64,000 bases of DNA, taken from the NCBI RefSeq assembly GCF_001549985.1, contig NZ_LROZ01000001.1:124001-188000 (forward strand). The letters are read 5' to 3'. The DNA is from Myroides odoratus. Its GTDB lineage: Bacteria > Bacteroidota > Bacteroidia > Flavobacteriales > Flavobacteriaceae. The notes beneath the pieces were generated by a model that was not told the DNA's origin, ran no database searches, and was given only the letters and a program-made list of their open reading frames with translations. The stretch's first letter is position 1. The number at the start of each line of letters is the position of its first letter. The position numbers were made by a program, and so were the translations under genes. This document shows, in pieces, positions 1-8,541 of the stretch.

Positions 1-1
1 T

Positions 2-388
2 GATGCAAACAGTGAAGATGAAAGAAGCTTTACGATTCAAGCAATAAAAGCAAGAAGAGGACAACAAACCTTCCGCAAAAAATTATTAGATCAATTTAAT
101 TCTACTTGCGTGATTACGGGATGTAAAATTATTGACATTTTAGAAGCTGCACATATTAATCCTTATCGTGGAGAAAAAGATCATCATTCTGGTAATGGCT
201 TGTTACTACGTGCCGATATTCATACTTTATTTGATTTAGACCTCATTCGCATCAATCCAAAAAGTTTTAACGTGGAAATTTCCGACAAACTAATTGGATC
301 TGAATATGAACAGTATGATGGAGTTTGTTTAAATCAGTATGAAAAATTAATTTCAATCGATGCGTTAAGAGGGAAGTATAAAGAATAA
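2..388 (+). CDS. HNH endonuclease, C-terminal part (5' end outside window)
   Basis: The frame is open from base 2 to a TAA at 386-388, giving the last 128 residues. An HNH_2-type core is visible: a CVITGC metal-binding-like turn (about residue 36), then AAHINPY, then NGLLLRADIHTLFD with the final His. Families with this core are C-terminal nuclease domains of restriction-type or polymorphic nucleases. The N-terminal specificity part is outside the window, so the class is unknown. The gene converges on the methyltransferase/ATPase/receiver operon and shares a palindromic terminator with it. It is therefore a candidate nuclease of the same island, which is inference. A GTG at 110 is only an internal codon of this longer frame. 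Confidence 0.8.
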   Translation, partial: DANSEDERSFTIQAIKARRGQQTFRKKLLDQFNSTCVITGCKIIDILEAAHINPYRGEKDHHSGNGLLLRADIHTLFDLDLIRINPKSFNVEISDKLIGSEYEQYDGVCLNQYEKLISIDALRGKYKE

Positions 389-415
389 AAGTGGATATAT
401 CCACTTTTATTCTTT
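380..415. terminator. Bidirectional palindromic terminator
   Basis: Bases 380-415 are a perfect 36-bp palindrome centred on GGATATATCC, with A-rich and T-rich outer arms. It overlaps the stop codons of the HNH gene (plus) and the receiver-like gene (minus). It can act as a rho-independent terminator on both strands. Confidence 0.8.
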
Positions 416-2105
416 AGTATATTTTTACAAAATCCACACCAACTCTTGCAGGATGACCAAAAGCATGATTAGCAATACGCTGTGCATAGTCTTGTCTTAA
501 AGTCGTTATATAACTCAAATTAAACTCATTTAAATTTTGATCAATTTCTTCTTCTTTATACTTATTTGAAATATCCCACATTCTTAATTTTTTATCAATA
601 AGTTTATTACTTTCAACATTAAAAATTTGTGGTTTAACGTAAAATGGTTTGTATAAAAACTGTTTATACCCATCGATTTCATTAGTTAACTTTCTAATTC
701 TATAAGCATCCATACTTTCTCCCTGTCTTTGTCTTTCTATTGAATTAAACCTAGCACTATCTAAATTCCCCCAATAGACAGCAATGTTATTTGGCAAAAA
801 ACTTAAAAAAGCAGTATCTCCCAATCGTAACGCTAAATCAATATTTTTAAACTGTTTGCCTTTTACAAAATAAAAATTTCCTTGGATTTTGTTAGGGTCA
901 AAACAATCGCATAAAGCTGTTATACACAAAAAGTAATCCCCTTTTACGTCTACAAAAACATCACCAAAATTCAAATTTGGAATACTATCATGCATTCCAC
1001 TTACAGTCACCGAATTGTAAAATACATTTAACTGAAACAAATCCTCATTAGTAGGGGGTGTATTAGCTAGCTTAGAACTCTGATTTTGTAAAAAATCGCT
1101 CTCTAATAATTTAAGTTTTGCAGTTCTAAATTTTAAAGTTGCTTGTTCTAATAAAAGTTTTTTTATAATTGTCCCAAATGATTTATCATCATTCAAATGA
1201 TTTCTAAATTGAAATAATGCTTCCGTAGATGATTTCAAAATAGAACTATCGATAAAGCTCTCATTATCATTAAATATAGATTGCATTTCTAATCCTAACA
1301 ATTGAAAAAAACTCCCTTCATTCGTAATAACAATATCAGAAATTCTTCTTATCAAAGATTCATAATTTAAATCTTTATTAAAGTCTTTCTTTAAAGTTAA
1401 TACGAATGTATTATTAATCATAAAAGAATTATTCCCGGCATTAAACACTTCGTACTTAGGTGAAATTCCATCAGAATAATAAAACTTATCAATATTTAGA
1501 GCAATATGTATTAATCTAAATAAATACTCAATAGCATTATTTTCAAATTCTTTTATTGGAAAAGCAGAGAAATCTATACTATTTTCATTTGCAAATTCCT
1601 GAATATCATCTTGACTTTTATTTATAGTATCTTTTAAATCATCTTCTTCAAAAAATGAATACACATCACTAATAATTTGGAAGTTTTCTTTTGATATACC
1701 TGAAAAATAAGCATCAAGAAACAAAGAAATATCATCAAAATTTTGTGCACTAGAGTAGATACAACAAAAATTGATATTAGGAGAACTTACTGCTTTATGC
1801 AAAAGATTTAATGAATGTTCCTGCCCCGATACTCCATCTAATTCCCAATCAAGTAAAATTAAATCCTTTCCTTTAAACAAATACTCAATTGTTTTAGGTT
1901 CATTAATGTTTGTATTTTCAAACTTATGTACGGTTAAGTTTTTTCCATTCGTTTTAAAAGTTGTATATAAATCAAAAGATAGTTTTTCTTCAGGAACTTT
2001 TTCATCAATATCAGTTCCAGAATAAAAATCTTTTGCCTTTTCATCAATAAAAACTGCATTATTTATTGATGCATTTAAAATATCAAATGCCTTTTGACTA
2101 TACAT
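414..2105 (-). CDS. Response-receiver-like protein of a methyltransferase/GHKL operon
   Basis: 563 residues. The first 130 residues resemble a divergent response-regulator receiver: an acidic pair D21-E22 after a hydrophobic strand (AVFIDE), a predicted phospho-acceptor D86 in DLILLDWELDG, and a Ser at 118 in CCIYSS where receivers carry Thr/Ser. The remaining ~430 residues match nothing I recognise. They show no HTH, no HD-GYP or GGDEF motif and no membrane segment. It is the last gene of the operon and overlaps the GHKL ATPase gene by 8 bp, so the two are translationally linked. The C-terminal histidine-kinase-like half of that neighbour is the obvious partner. I infer an effector or regulator whose state is set by the ATPase. 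The receiver call rests on motif reading only. The gene is AT-rich, consistent with acquisition. Confidence 0.6.
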   Translation of the reverse strand: MYSQKAFDILNASINNAVFIDEKAKDFYSGTDIDEKVPEEKLSFDLYTTFKTNGKNLTVHKFENTNINEPKTIEYLFKGKDLILLDWELDGVSGQEHSLNLLHKAVSSPNINFCCIYSSAQNFDDISLFLDAYFSGISKENFQIISDVYSFFEEDDLKDTINKSQDDIQEFANENSIDFSAFPIKEFENNAIEYLFRLIHIALNIDKFYYSDGISPKYEVFNAGNNSFMINNTFVLTLKKDFNKDLNYESLIRRISDIVITNEGSFFQLLGLEMQSIFNDNESFIDSSILKSSTEALFQFRNHLNDDKSFGTIIKKLLLEQATLKFRTAKLKLLESDFLQNQSSKLANTPPTNEDLFQLNVFYNSVTVSGMHDSIPNLNFGDVFVDVKGDYFLCITALCDCFDPNKIQGNFYFVKGKQFKNIDLALRLGDTAFLSFLPNNIAVYWGNLDSARFNSIERQRQGESMDAYRIRKLTNEIDGYKQFLYKPFYVKPQIFNVESNKLIDKKLRMWDISNKYKEEEIDQNLNEFNLSYITTLRQDYAQRIANHAFGHPARVGVDFVKIY

Positions 2106-5007
2106 TTCTATTAGTTATTTGGTTAATTACGAAGCAAGCTCCATTTAATGAATTGAATTCTTTATCATTGGTAGCATAAATATCCAGTCCAGCTTCATTC
2201 AAACTTTGTTTTGATAGATATAGACCGATACCACGTCCATTAGGGCGCTGCGTATAGAATAATTCAAATATTTTATCTAATCGATAATCAGGTATTTTTT
2301 CTCCTGAATTTGCAATAATAATTGCATCTGTTTCACTTAAATAATCTAATTTAATAATTCGATTTTCCTTATTACGCATCCAATAAATAGCATTATTAAT
2401 AACATTTATAAAAATAGTATGAATAACAGGTTCTTTAATTGTTATCGAATGATTTTTAAAGGAATCTGTAACTTCAAATTGGATCTTATACTCTTGAATT
2501 TGATTTTCAAAAAATTCTAACAAATAATTATACACCGTATTACAAGAAACATCTTTTACTAAAGCACCAGATATTCTATATAAAGGAGATAATAAAGCAT
2601 ACTTATCTTCTAATTGCTTGAAGTTCTTGTCTAAAAATTGAAATTCTTTTATTGAGCGAACAACCTCGTTATTATTCAATACGCTTAATTGATTGTTTAT
2701 TTTAGCATATAACTGATTAAACTCGTGATCAATAATCTCAACTGCAATACCCAATTGAGCCGTATCTCGAGTCTGTTCCCACTGATACTTCATTTGATCA
2801 TATTGTGCCTTATAAGCTCCTTGAACTTGTTCTTCATCAATATCAAAAGACAGCCGATTAATATGCTCCACTAACGGAAATAAAGTTCCTTGCGCTTGAT
2901 TTAGTAAGGAGGAATACAATTCTTGTATTTTATCTGTATAAAATGATACAAGGTCTTTTGATACAGTATTATGGATAGTTTCTTCCTTATTCTCAGATAA
3001 TGCTTTAACAAAATTGCGAGAACGTTCCCTATATTCATTTAATAGAGTGCTTGTTTTTAACTCTAGAATTTGTCGATTAGTATTTAACTCTTTCTCTAAA
3101 GACGAAATATAAGTATTATATTTTTTAGCAAAATCAATCTTTAAATCTCTAATCTCTAATTTATCTTGGGCTTTTTTATTAAGTAATTCTCTTTTAGGAT
3201 TAATAAGTTCAAAATAGAGATTTAAACGATCCTCAAATTTGTACAATCTTTCTTTCTGTGTTTCCGTCGGTTTATATCTTTTCGGAATTCTTGGTATTAA
3301 GGATTTGAATTCTATATCTAATTTTTGAAGTTCATCTAATATCTCTTCAACTTCTGAATATGTTACATTTAAATTATCTAATTTCTCATCTAATATTGTC
3401 AACAAATTATCATATTTGATTTGATGCTCTTCTAATCTCTTAGGATATTCATTTAATGCTTTAGAAAAAGCTATTTTTTCTTTCCTGTCTCTTTCTTTAT
3501 CTGCTTTTAGAGCTTCATGTTCATCATTCAGTTGTTTCTTTTTATCTAAGAATAAAGATTGTTTCGCCTTATCAGAAAAGTAATCTTGTGCGAGTGCTTT
3601 AAACAAACCTATTGCATCACCAGTAAATGCACGATACTGAGCATTATTTATTAATCCTTCTCTACTCGATTTATCTTTTAAAGATTCATTTCTTTCTCTC
3701 GTTATATCTAGATATCCATACATTCGTCTGTATGAAAAATAATAAGTACCTGCTCTTTTTGATCTTCTTTCTTCAAATCCTAAAAAATCAGCATATTCTC
3801 TCCCATAAGGTAAAACTCTAAAATCATCCCTAAAAATATATAACCCACCAAATTTCTCAACCTTCTCTCTAATCAGTTGAAATTGATTTTCTGTTAATGA
3901 TGATGACCTTTCTTCTCCTTGAGAATAGCCTAATTCAATAGGAATCTGGCCATAAAAATTTCTTTCATCTTTTTTACGAGGGCTTATAAATTGATAATCT
4001 ATAACTTCATCATAGATTCTAATCTTCCCATTAAAAGAGCCATATCCATCAAATAAGCCATTGATATATACATCGGCTAAATCAAAATCAGACTTGGTAA
4101 AAAAATTTCCTTGAGAATTAAGAAGATCAAAAGTTTCATCCTTAGAGTTTATTGAGAATGAATTATTTACTTTTAAACTCTCATCCTTAAAAGGATTTGT
4201 AAAAGCTGTCAAACTAGAAATTACAAACGTTCTATCATCCAAACCATCTTCCTCCTTTTCTGCTAATTCAAGAATTTGATCAATAGGATTAAATGTTAGA
4301 AAAATAGTGCCATGGGAATTTTCATCATTAAAAAAATGATTTATTGACTGAAAAATCACAGGTTCTAATTGAGCATTTACAGTATCATGAATAATATTCT
4401 CTTTTAATTCAATCTGTTTCCCTTCCCAAATCAATTTTTCATCTAAATCCTTTTCTTTATCAAAGTTTTTTAGAAATATTTTTTTTAACTCTTGAAAAAC
4501 TGATTCTAAGGTATTATTTTCTTCCACTGATTTAATTGGAATAATAATATCATCTAAAAATAGATTATAATTTTCTAATAGCCTCCAATCAAAATATACT
4601 GCTTGTAAAGGGTTTCCTAATTTCTTCGTTAGCATTAACATAGGATTACCCAAATAAGCAACTGACAAACGCCCTATCCCCTTTTCTCCAGCTTTAATCC
4701 GTGGTTTTTTCCATAGTGTATCTTCAGATTCAACATCTAATTCAGCTCTAGATTTAGAATCTGTTCCTAATACTAACCATTTATCTAAAATATCATTTTG
4801 AGACATTCCTTTACCATCATCAGAGAGGATAAAATAATCATGCTCTAAACCTTGATATCCTTTCTTATATAATTCTGCTTTCAGATTATCCGCATAAGCA
4901 TCATAACCATTTTTCCATAACTCGGTTATAGCAGTTGGTAAATCAGCAATTTGCCCTTTACCTAATAAATCTACGGCACGTGCTTTTGTTCTAAACTGCA
5001 TCTTCAA
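2098..5007 (-). CDS. Dual GHKL ATPase: MORC/Hsp90-like N-terminus plus histidine-kinase-like C-terminus
   Basis: 969 residues with two ATP-binding modules. The N-terminal one has E29, N33 and D36 in TELWKNGYDA, then LSDDGKGMS, then AGEKGIGRLSVAYLG, the three boxes of MutL/MORC/Hsp90-type ATPases. Residues about 480-720 are charged and coiled-coil-like. Around residue 760 is an H-box-like IIDHEFNQLYAKI. It is followed by a histidine-kinase catalytic domain: N-box INVINNAIYWM (about 870), F-box KIFELFYT and G2 box GRGIGLYLSKQSL. The usual DxGxG is changed to ANSGEKI, so kinase activity is uncertain. It overlaps the methyltransferase gene by 17 bp and the receiver-like gene by 8 bp. MORC-like ATPases are known beside restriction-modification genes. 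A fused second kinase-type domain is unusual. It may couple ATP-driven DNA sensing to signalling (inference). Confidence 0.75.
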   Translation of the reverse strand: MKMQFRTKARAVDLLGKGQIADLPTAITELWKNGYDAYADNLKAELYKKGYQGLEHDYFILSDDGKGMSQNDILDKWLVLGTDSKSRAELDVESEDTLWKKPRIKAGEKGIGRLSVAYLGNPMLMLTKKLGNPLQAVYFDWRLLENYNLFLDDIIIPIKSVEENNTLESVFQELKKIFLKNFDKEKDLDEKLIWEGKQIELKENIIHDTVNAQLEPVIFQSINHFFNDENSHGTIFLTFNPIDQILELAEKEEDGLDDRTFVISSLTAFTNPFKDESLKVNNSFSINSKDETFDLLNSQGNFFTKSDFDLADVYINGLFDGYGSFNGKIRIYDEVIDYQFISPRKKDERNFYGQIPIELGYSQGEERSSSLTENQFQLIREKVEKFGGLYIFRDDFRVLPYGREYADFLGFEERRSKRAGTYYFSYRRMYGYLDITRERNESLKDKSSREGLINNAQYRAFTGDAIGLFKALAQDYFSDKAKQSLFLDKKKQLNDEHEALKADKERDRKEKIAFSKALNEYPKRLEEHQIKYDNLLTILDEKLDNLNVTYSEVEEILDELQKLDIEFKSLIPRIPKRYKPTETQKERLYKFEDRLNLYFELINPKRELLNKKAQDKLEIRDLKIDFAKKYNTYISSLEKELNTNRQILELKTSTLLNEYRERSRNFVKALSENKEETIHNTVSKDLVSFYTDKIQELYSSLLNQAQGTLFPLVEHINRLSFDIDEEQVQGAYKAQYDQMKYQWEQTRDTAQLGIAVEIIDHEFNQLYAKINNQLSVLNNNEVVRSIKEFQFLDKNFKQLEDKYALLSPLYRISGALVKDVSCNTVYNYLLEFFENQIQEYKIQFEVTDSFKNHSITIKEPVIHTIFINVINNAIYWMRNKENRIIKLDYLSETDAIIIANSGEKIPDYRLDKIFELFYTQRPNGRGIGLYLSKQSLNEAGLDIYATNDKEFNSLNGACFVINQITNRNV

Positions 5008-6055
5008 AATGTTTAACTATAGCTTTTCCTATTGCTTCTGCATATTTCGGAGGTACTGCATTACCGATCATTCTTGCAATATTTGCTATACTATTTGACT
5101 TAAATTTATATGTTTTTGGAAAGGACTGCAAAACAGCTCCCTCTCTTAGTGAGATTGCCCTATCTTCTTCTGGATGTGCAAACCGGCCATTGGATATACT
5201 AAAAAACTTCGTTGTTATAGTCGGTGCTGGCCTATCCCACCACATACGTCCATAGACATCCTTAAAACCTGTTACGTTTCCATAATGACATTCTGGAGCT
5301 AATTCAGCATCATCTACATACGCCATGCGATCTCCCCCATTTTTGGGTGTCACCGCTAACCGTTTTAGATTAATTTCCTTCAAACCTGCTACTGTATGCA
5401 TAAAGTCAGTATTATCCTTATATCCATGTTTTACTGTAGCAAATCCATTTTTATTTCCAATTACGTCTTCTACATTTAATTTTTTTCCTTCAATTCGCAC
5501 AGGAATAATTTCTATATCATCAATTCTATTGGCTATTAAAGTAAATCTTTTTCGATATTGAGGAACTCCATATTCACTTACTTCGTGAACTTTTTTATGA
5601 ACTTTATATTCGTTGCCCTCAAGCCACTCTATAAAATCCTGTAATCCGCTTTCTTCTTTTCTTCTCAATATTCCAGGGACATTTTCAACTACAACATATC
5701 CTGGTGTATAATATTCTACAAAACGTCTAAATTCTTTCAATAAATCTTTAGACTTTTCAGATTTCATTTTATTGGTGTTCATGATAGACCAGTATTGACA
5801 AGGGCTACATCCTATCAAAACCAACTCTTTGTCATTTTTTTCAATCTTAAATTTTCTTGCTAAAAATTCTTCTTCTAATTCAAATACATCGGCCAAAACA
5901 AAATCAGCCCCTTTAATATTGGCTTCATATGTTTCTTTACAATTAATATCAAAATCAATTCCTCCTAGTATCTGAATACCTGAACTCTGCATACCATAGC
6001 TCATGCCCCCCCCAGAACAAAAAAAATCAATTGCTTTTAATGCTCGTTTTCTCAT
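4991..6055 (-). CDS. DNA (cytosine-5-)-methyltransferase
   Basis: 354 residues, full length for the family. It transfers a methyl group from SAM to C5 of cytosine in a short DNA target. Motif I is AIDFFCSGGGMSYGM (8-22). Motif IV is SPCQYWS with catalytic Cys86. Motif VI is ENVPG (124-128). Motif VIII is PQYRKRF, and the end carries DRPAPTI and GNAVPPKYAEAI (motif X). The target-recognition region between motifs VIII and IX is short, so the sequence specificity cannot be read. First gene of the operon, with a -7 promoter element 25 bp upstream, and overlapping the dual GHKL ATPase by 17 bp. No classical type II endonuclease is adjacent. Restriction could come from the HNH protein, the GIY-YIG protein or the two partners. 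Confidence 0.93.
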   Translation of the reverse strand: MRKRALKAIDFFCSGGGMSYGMQSSGIQILGGIDFDINCKETYEANIKGADFVLADVFELEEEFLARKFKIEKNDKELVLIGCSPCQYWSIMNTNKMKSEKSKDLLKEFRRFVEYYTPGYVVVENVPGILRRKEESGLQDFIEWLEGNEYKVHKKVHEVSEYGVPQYRKRFTLIANRIDDIEIIPVRIEGKKLNVEDVIGNKNGFATVKHGYKDNTDFMHTVAGLKEINLKRLAVTPKNGGDRMAYVDDAELAPECHYGNVTGFKDVYGRMWWDRPAPTITTKFFSISNGRFAHPEEDRAISLREGAVLQSFPKTYKFKSNSIANIARMIGNAVPPKYAEAIGKAIVKHFEDAV

Positions 6056-6079
6056 CTTTACGTTATCTAACTAATCTTA

Positions 6080-6087
6080 CAAACTTA
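6080..6087 (-). promoter_or_regulatory. -7 promoter element for the methyltransferase operon
   Basis: The minus strand reads TAAGTTTG, matching the Bacteroidetes -7 consensus TAnnTTTG, 25 bp before the methyltransferase ATG. No clear -33 TTG is seen at the usual distance. Confidence 0.45.
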
Positions 6088-6120
6088 TTAAAAACTAATG
6101 ACTTTAATTTAGTAAATTTT

Positions 6121-6879
6121 CTATTCATAATTATATTTAACTGGAGAAGCTGCCCCTTTTTTTCTATATGAATCGGGAATTCTTTTATTCATATATTTAT
6201 TTTTCACCTCCTCGGGTGCTTCTACTCCAATAAAACCAGATCTTTTATTTGTATAATATACAAAACCAGGAAAATATTGTTCTCTTGCTAATTTCCATTC
6301 ATGAGCAACAAATACACCCATAATTTCACCTTTTTCTATCGCCAACACATAATCTGCTTGCTTAGCACGATTTACATTTATACGCCAAGCAAAACGAACT
6401 GCATCATAAATGCTTTTTTCACTTATTGTTCTATTAATGGTAATCATGAGCACTTTATCCTCTCCAAAATCAACCTCTTCTTTTAAATACTTACGCTCAA
6501 TCTCAATAGCGTTCATAGGTCCGAAATCATTTCCTTTTCCTGAGACCAAGTTTGTTAATCCTGAAAATGCATCGATCAAAGCCGCTTCTACTTCCAGAGC
6601 TACTTCTGCAGTCATATTATGTCTGTGAATAATATGAATTACGTCTAAACCTGCTTTATTTATTTCTCTAATACGTCCATATTTTAAACTAACTTCATCT
6701 TCCTCTTCAATCTCATTATCCACTTCTTTCAATAAACTTTGTGCAATTAAAACATGTTGAAACACTCTATTTCCTTTGCCTTTGCCAATATAAAAGGTTT
6801 CTCCATTACGTGGATCAATTAGACGATAAACGTAATAACCTAATTCTTTTATTACACTCTCTGAAAACTTTTGTATCAT
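6121..6879 (-). CDS. GIY-YIG nuclease-domain protein (LEM-3-like)
   Basis: 252 residues. The N-terminus (about 14-110) is a GIY-YIG domain. GYYVYRLIDP supplies the GIY-like strand, TFYIGKGKGNRVFQH the YIG strand with the following Arg and His, and an acidic helix VEAALIDAFSG supplies the likely catalytic Glu. This arrangement is typical of the LEM-3-like subfamily. The C-terminal ~130 residues (DKVLMITINRTISE onward) form a second domain of unknown identity ending in a basic tail. It is followed after 65 bp by the methyltransferase operon on the same strand, though that operon has its own promoter element. It could be the nuclease arm of the island or a separate defence or repair gene. Enzyme activity is inferred from motifs. 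Confidence 0.75.
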   Translation of the reverse strand: MIQKFSESVIKELGYYVYRLIDPRNGETFYIGKGKGNRVFQHVLIAQSLLKEVDNEIEEEDEVSLKYGRIREINKAGLDVIHIIHRHNMTAEVALEVEAALIDAFSGLTNLVSGKGNDFGPMNAIEIERKYLKEEVDFGEDKVLMITINRTISEKSIYDAVRFAWRINVNRAKQADYVLAIEKGEIMGVFVAHEWKLAREQYFPGFVYYTNKRSGFIGVEAPEEVKNKYMNKRIPDSYRKKGAASPVKYNYE

Positions 6880-7390
6880 TTATTTAATCGTTTTATGCGA
6901 TCTAAATTTCGTAAACATATTTAACTCTGCCCCAATATGCTTACAATATTTCGTAAAGACCTATAAAATTTGAGTGAACATGATTTATCATTCCTTATTA
7001 CTTGCATTATACCAAGTAAAGGGTTTCCCTATACTTCCTTCGACGAATCCTCGACATTCCTTGGACAATACAAGGAAAAACATAGTTTTTGTCGAAGGGA
7101 CGTCCAAGGAACCTCCAATCAATCTCCAAGTTAATGATCTTTCTCCCAAAGCCTCCTACAAACAAGCTCCTAATCACAACCATACTGATTCCATGTTTCA
7201 ATACTCTCCTTTTGCATCTTGCGTTTATTCTTCTCAGACTTTTCTCGTTTCAACTATTCAACTATTCTTCCTTTCATTTTCTCCCGTACCCTCAGTAAAC
7301 ACTGCATTTATTTTTTTTTATCCTGCTTTGATGCGTTAACTTTTTCGGCTGTACTTTTTCAATACCTTACCACTTTAAAAAAGTAGAACT
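6880..7390. other. 511-bp gene-poor region with interleaved inverted repeats
   Basis: No convincing gene. Short frames on both strands have no coding signature and overlap each other. The region holds two interleaved inverted repeats. CCTTCGAC at 7037-7044 pairs with GTCGAAGG at 7091-7098. TTCCTTGGAC at 7057-7066 pairs with GTCCAAGGAA at 7102-7111. A pyrimidine-rich run follows to about 7330. No TAnnTTTG element is seen close before the gene at 7391. Confidence 0.5.
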
Positions 7391-8041
7391 ATGGCAGAAT
7401 TAAGAGAAAGTATCTTTGGAGGAATAAGTGGCAAAATTGGAACTTTTGTAGGGGTTCAATGGAGAGGTAGAAGTTTATTGCGCTCGAAACCTGGAAAATC
7501 ATCAAAAAAAGCAACTCCAGCCCAAAAACTCCAACGAGACAAACTTCGTTTAGTGTCTGGTTTTGTGCGTCAAGTGAGTGAAGCAGTGAAGCTTTACTAT
7601 CCGCATGCAGTAGTAAACGGCAAAAGAATATCAGGGAAAGAACAATTAATGTCCTTACTGATGAAAAAGGGAATTGAGGAGATTGATGGAGAACCTCATC
7701 TCCTTATCGATCAAGCACTACTCGCTGTAGGAACACTACCTGCAGCACATACTGTAGAAATTCAGCAAATTGCAGCAACCACAATATGCATCACTTGGGA
7801 TACTTCTTTGATGAATATTCTCGCACATCAGGAAGATAAGTTAACCTTGTGCGTCTATTGCGAAAAGCAAAACAACTGCTTGATTGGCTTTCAAATAGTT
7901 GAACGTCAAAAAGGAAAGGTTGAGCTTCCTATTTTATTTTTACCAAAGGTTCAACGCCTCCACTTTTGGACGATTTGGGAGTCTTCTCAAGAAAAGAGGA
8001 ATAGCTCTAGTCAGTATCACCTGTTTGAGAAAGAAGACTAG
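7391..8041 (+). CDS. DUF6266 family protein
   Basis: 216 residues. The N-terminus MAELRESIFGGISGKIGTFV, followed by a Trp-Arg-Gly and a basic, Lys/Ser-rich stretch (RSLLRSKPGK), is the recognisable start of the DUF6266 family seen in Bacteroidetes. The rest is predicted to be a beta-rich domain. No signal peptide or membrane segment is evident. Function of the family is unknown to me. It converges on the small membrane-protein gene that ends 6 bp away. The ATG at 7391 gives the typical family start. The last ~15 residues are polar and may be variable. Family assignment is from memory of the N-terminal pattern. Confidence 0.7.
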   Translation: MAELRESIFGGISGKIGTFVGVQWRGRSLLRSKPGKSSKKATPAQKLQRDKLRLVSGFVRQVSEAVKLYYPHAVVNGKRISGKEQLMSLLMKKGIEEIDGEPHLLIDQALLAVGTLPAAHTVEIQQIAATTICITWDTSLMNILAHQEDKLTLCVYCEKQNNCLIGFQIVERQKGKVELPILFLPKVQRLHFWTIWESSQEKRNSSSQYHLFEKED

Positions 8042-8046
8042 TTAAT

Positions 8047-8493
8047 CTACGATGACTTGATTGAGCGTTTGTATATCCCCCAACTCCCCAACAAAAACAA
8101 ACCACAACCGCCCAGCACCCACCAAAGGCTGTACCCTGCTGTTGCGTATAGGGATTCAATCGTTGTATACGTACTCCAGCCAGCCTCTCGATCTTCAAAG
8201 ATTCCCCAATCGATCCAAAACCAAAGCAGAGCAACAAACAAACCGTGAAGGATAAACTGAATCCGTTGTTGGTTGATGCGCTGTATCAGAAGTAGCAAAA
8301 GCAGATACAGTATACTAGTAATACCAACAGCCCAGAACACATCCGTATAAAAGTCAAAGGAAAGATTACTTGACGGTTGATCTTTAAAAGGTGCCATGGA
8401 CAAGATGGCTTGCAAATACCCCAGTCCTATAAAGAGTACAAGGTGAAAAAAGGCAGTAGTCCAGCGTGTGTTTTTAATTGGGCGATGATTCAT
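8047..8493 (-). CDS. Small integral membrane protein, unknown function
   Basis: 148 residues with about four hydrophobic segments: residues 12-32, 50-68, 80-98 and 120-140. The N-terminus before the first segment is basic (NHRPIKNTRW) and the C-terminus is KRSIKSS, suggesting both ends are cytoplasmic. I do not recognise the family and see no enzymatic motif. It is divergent from the YwqG-like gene (49 bp between starts) and convergent with the DUF6266 gene. It is probably genuine, because the hydrophobic segments are regular and competing frames on the other strand look like shadows. Confidence 0.6.
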   Translation of the reverse strand: MNHRPIKNTRWTTAFFHLVLFIGLGYLQAILSMAPFKDQPSSNLSFDFYTDVFWAVGITSILYLLLLLLIQRINQQRIQFILHGLFVALLWFWIDWGIFEDREAGWSTYTTIESLYATAGYSLWWVLGGCGLFLLGSWGIYKRSIKSS

Positions 8494-8541
8494 CTTAAGG
8501 TAAAACTAATTATCTTTAATTTTCAGTTTAATTCATAACGA

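Noticed and set aside
6974..7339. Open frames on both strands in the gap before the DUF6266 gene
   Set aside because: The frames overlap each other, are rich in rare patterns and cross the interleaved inverted repeats. No family pattern is visible.
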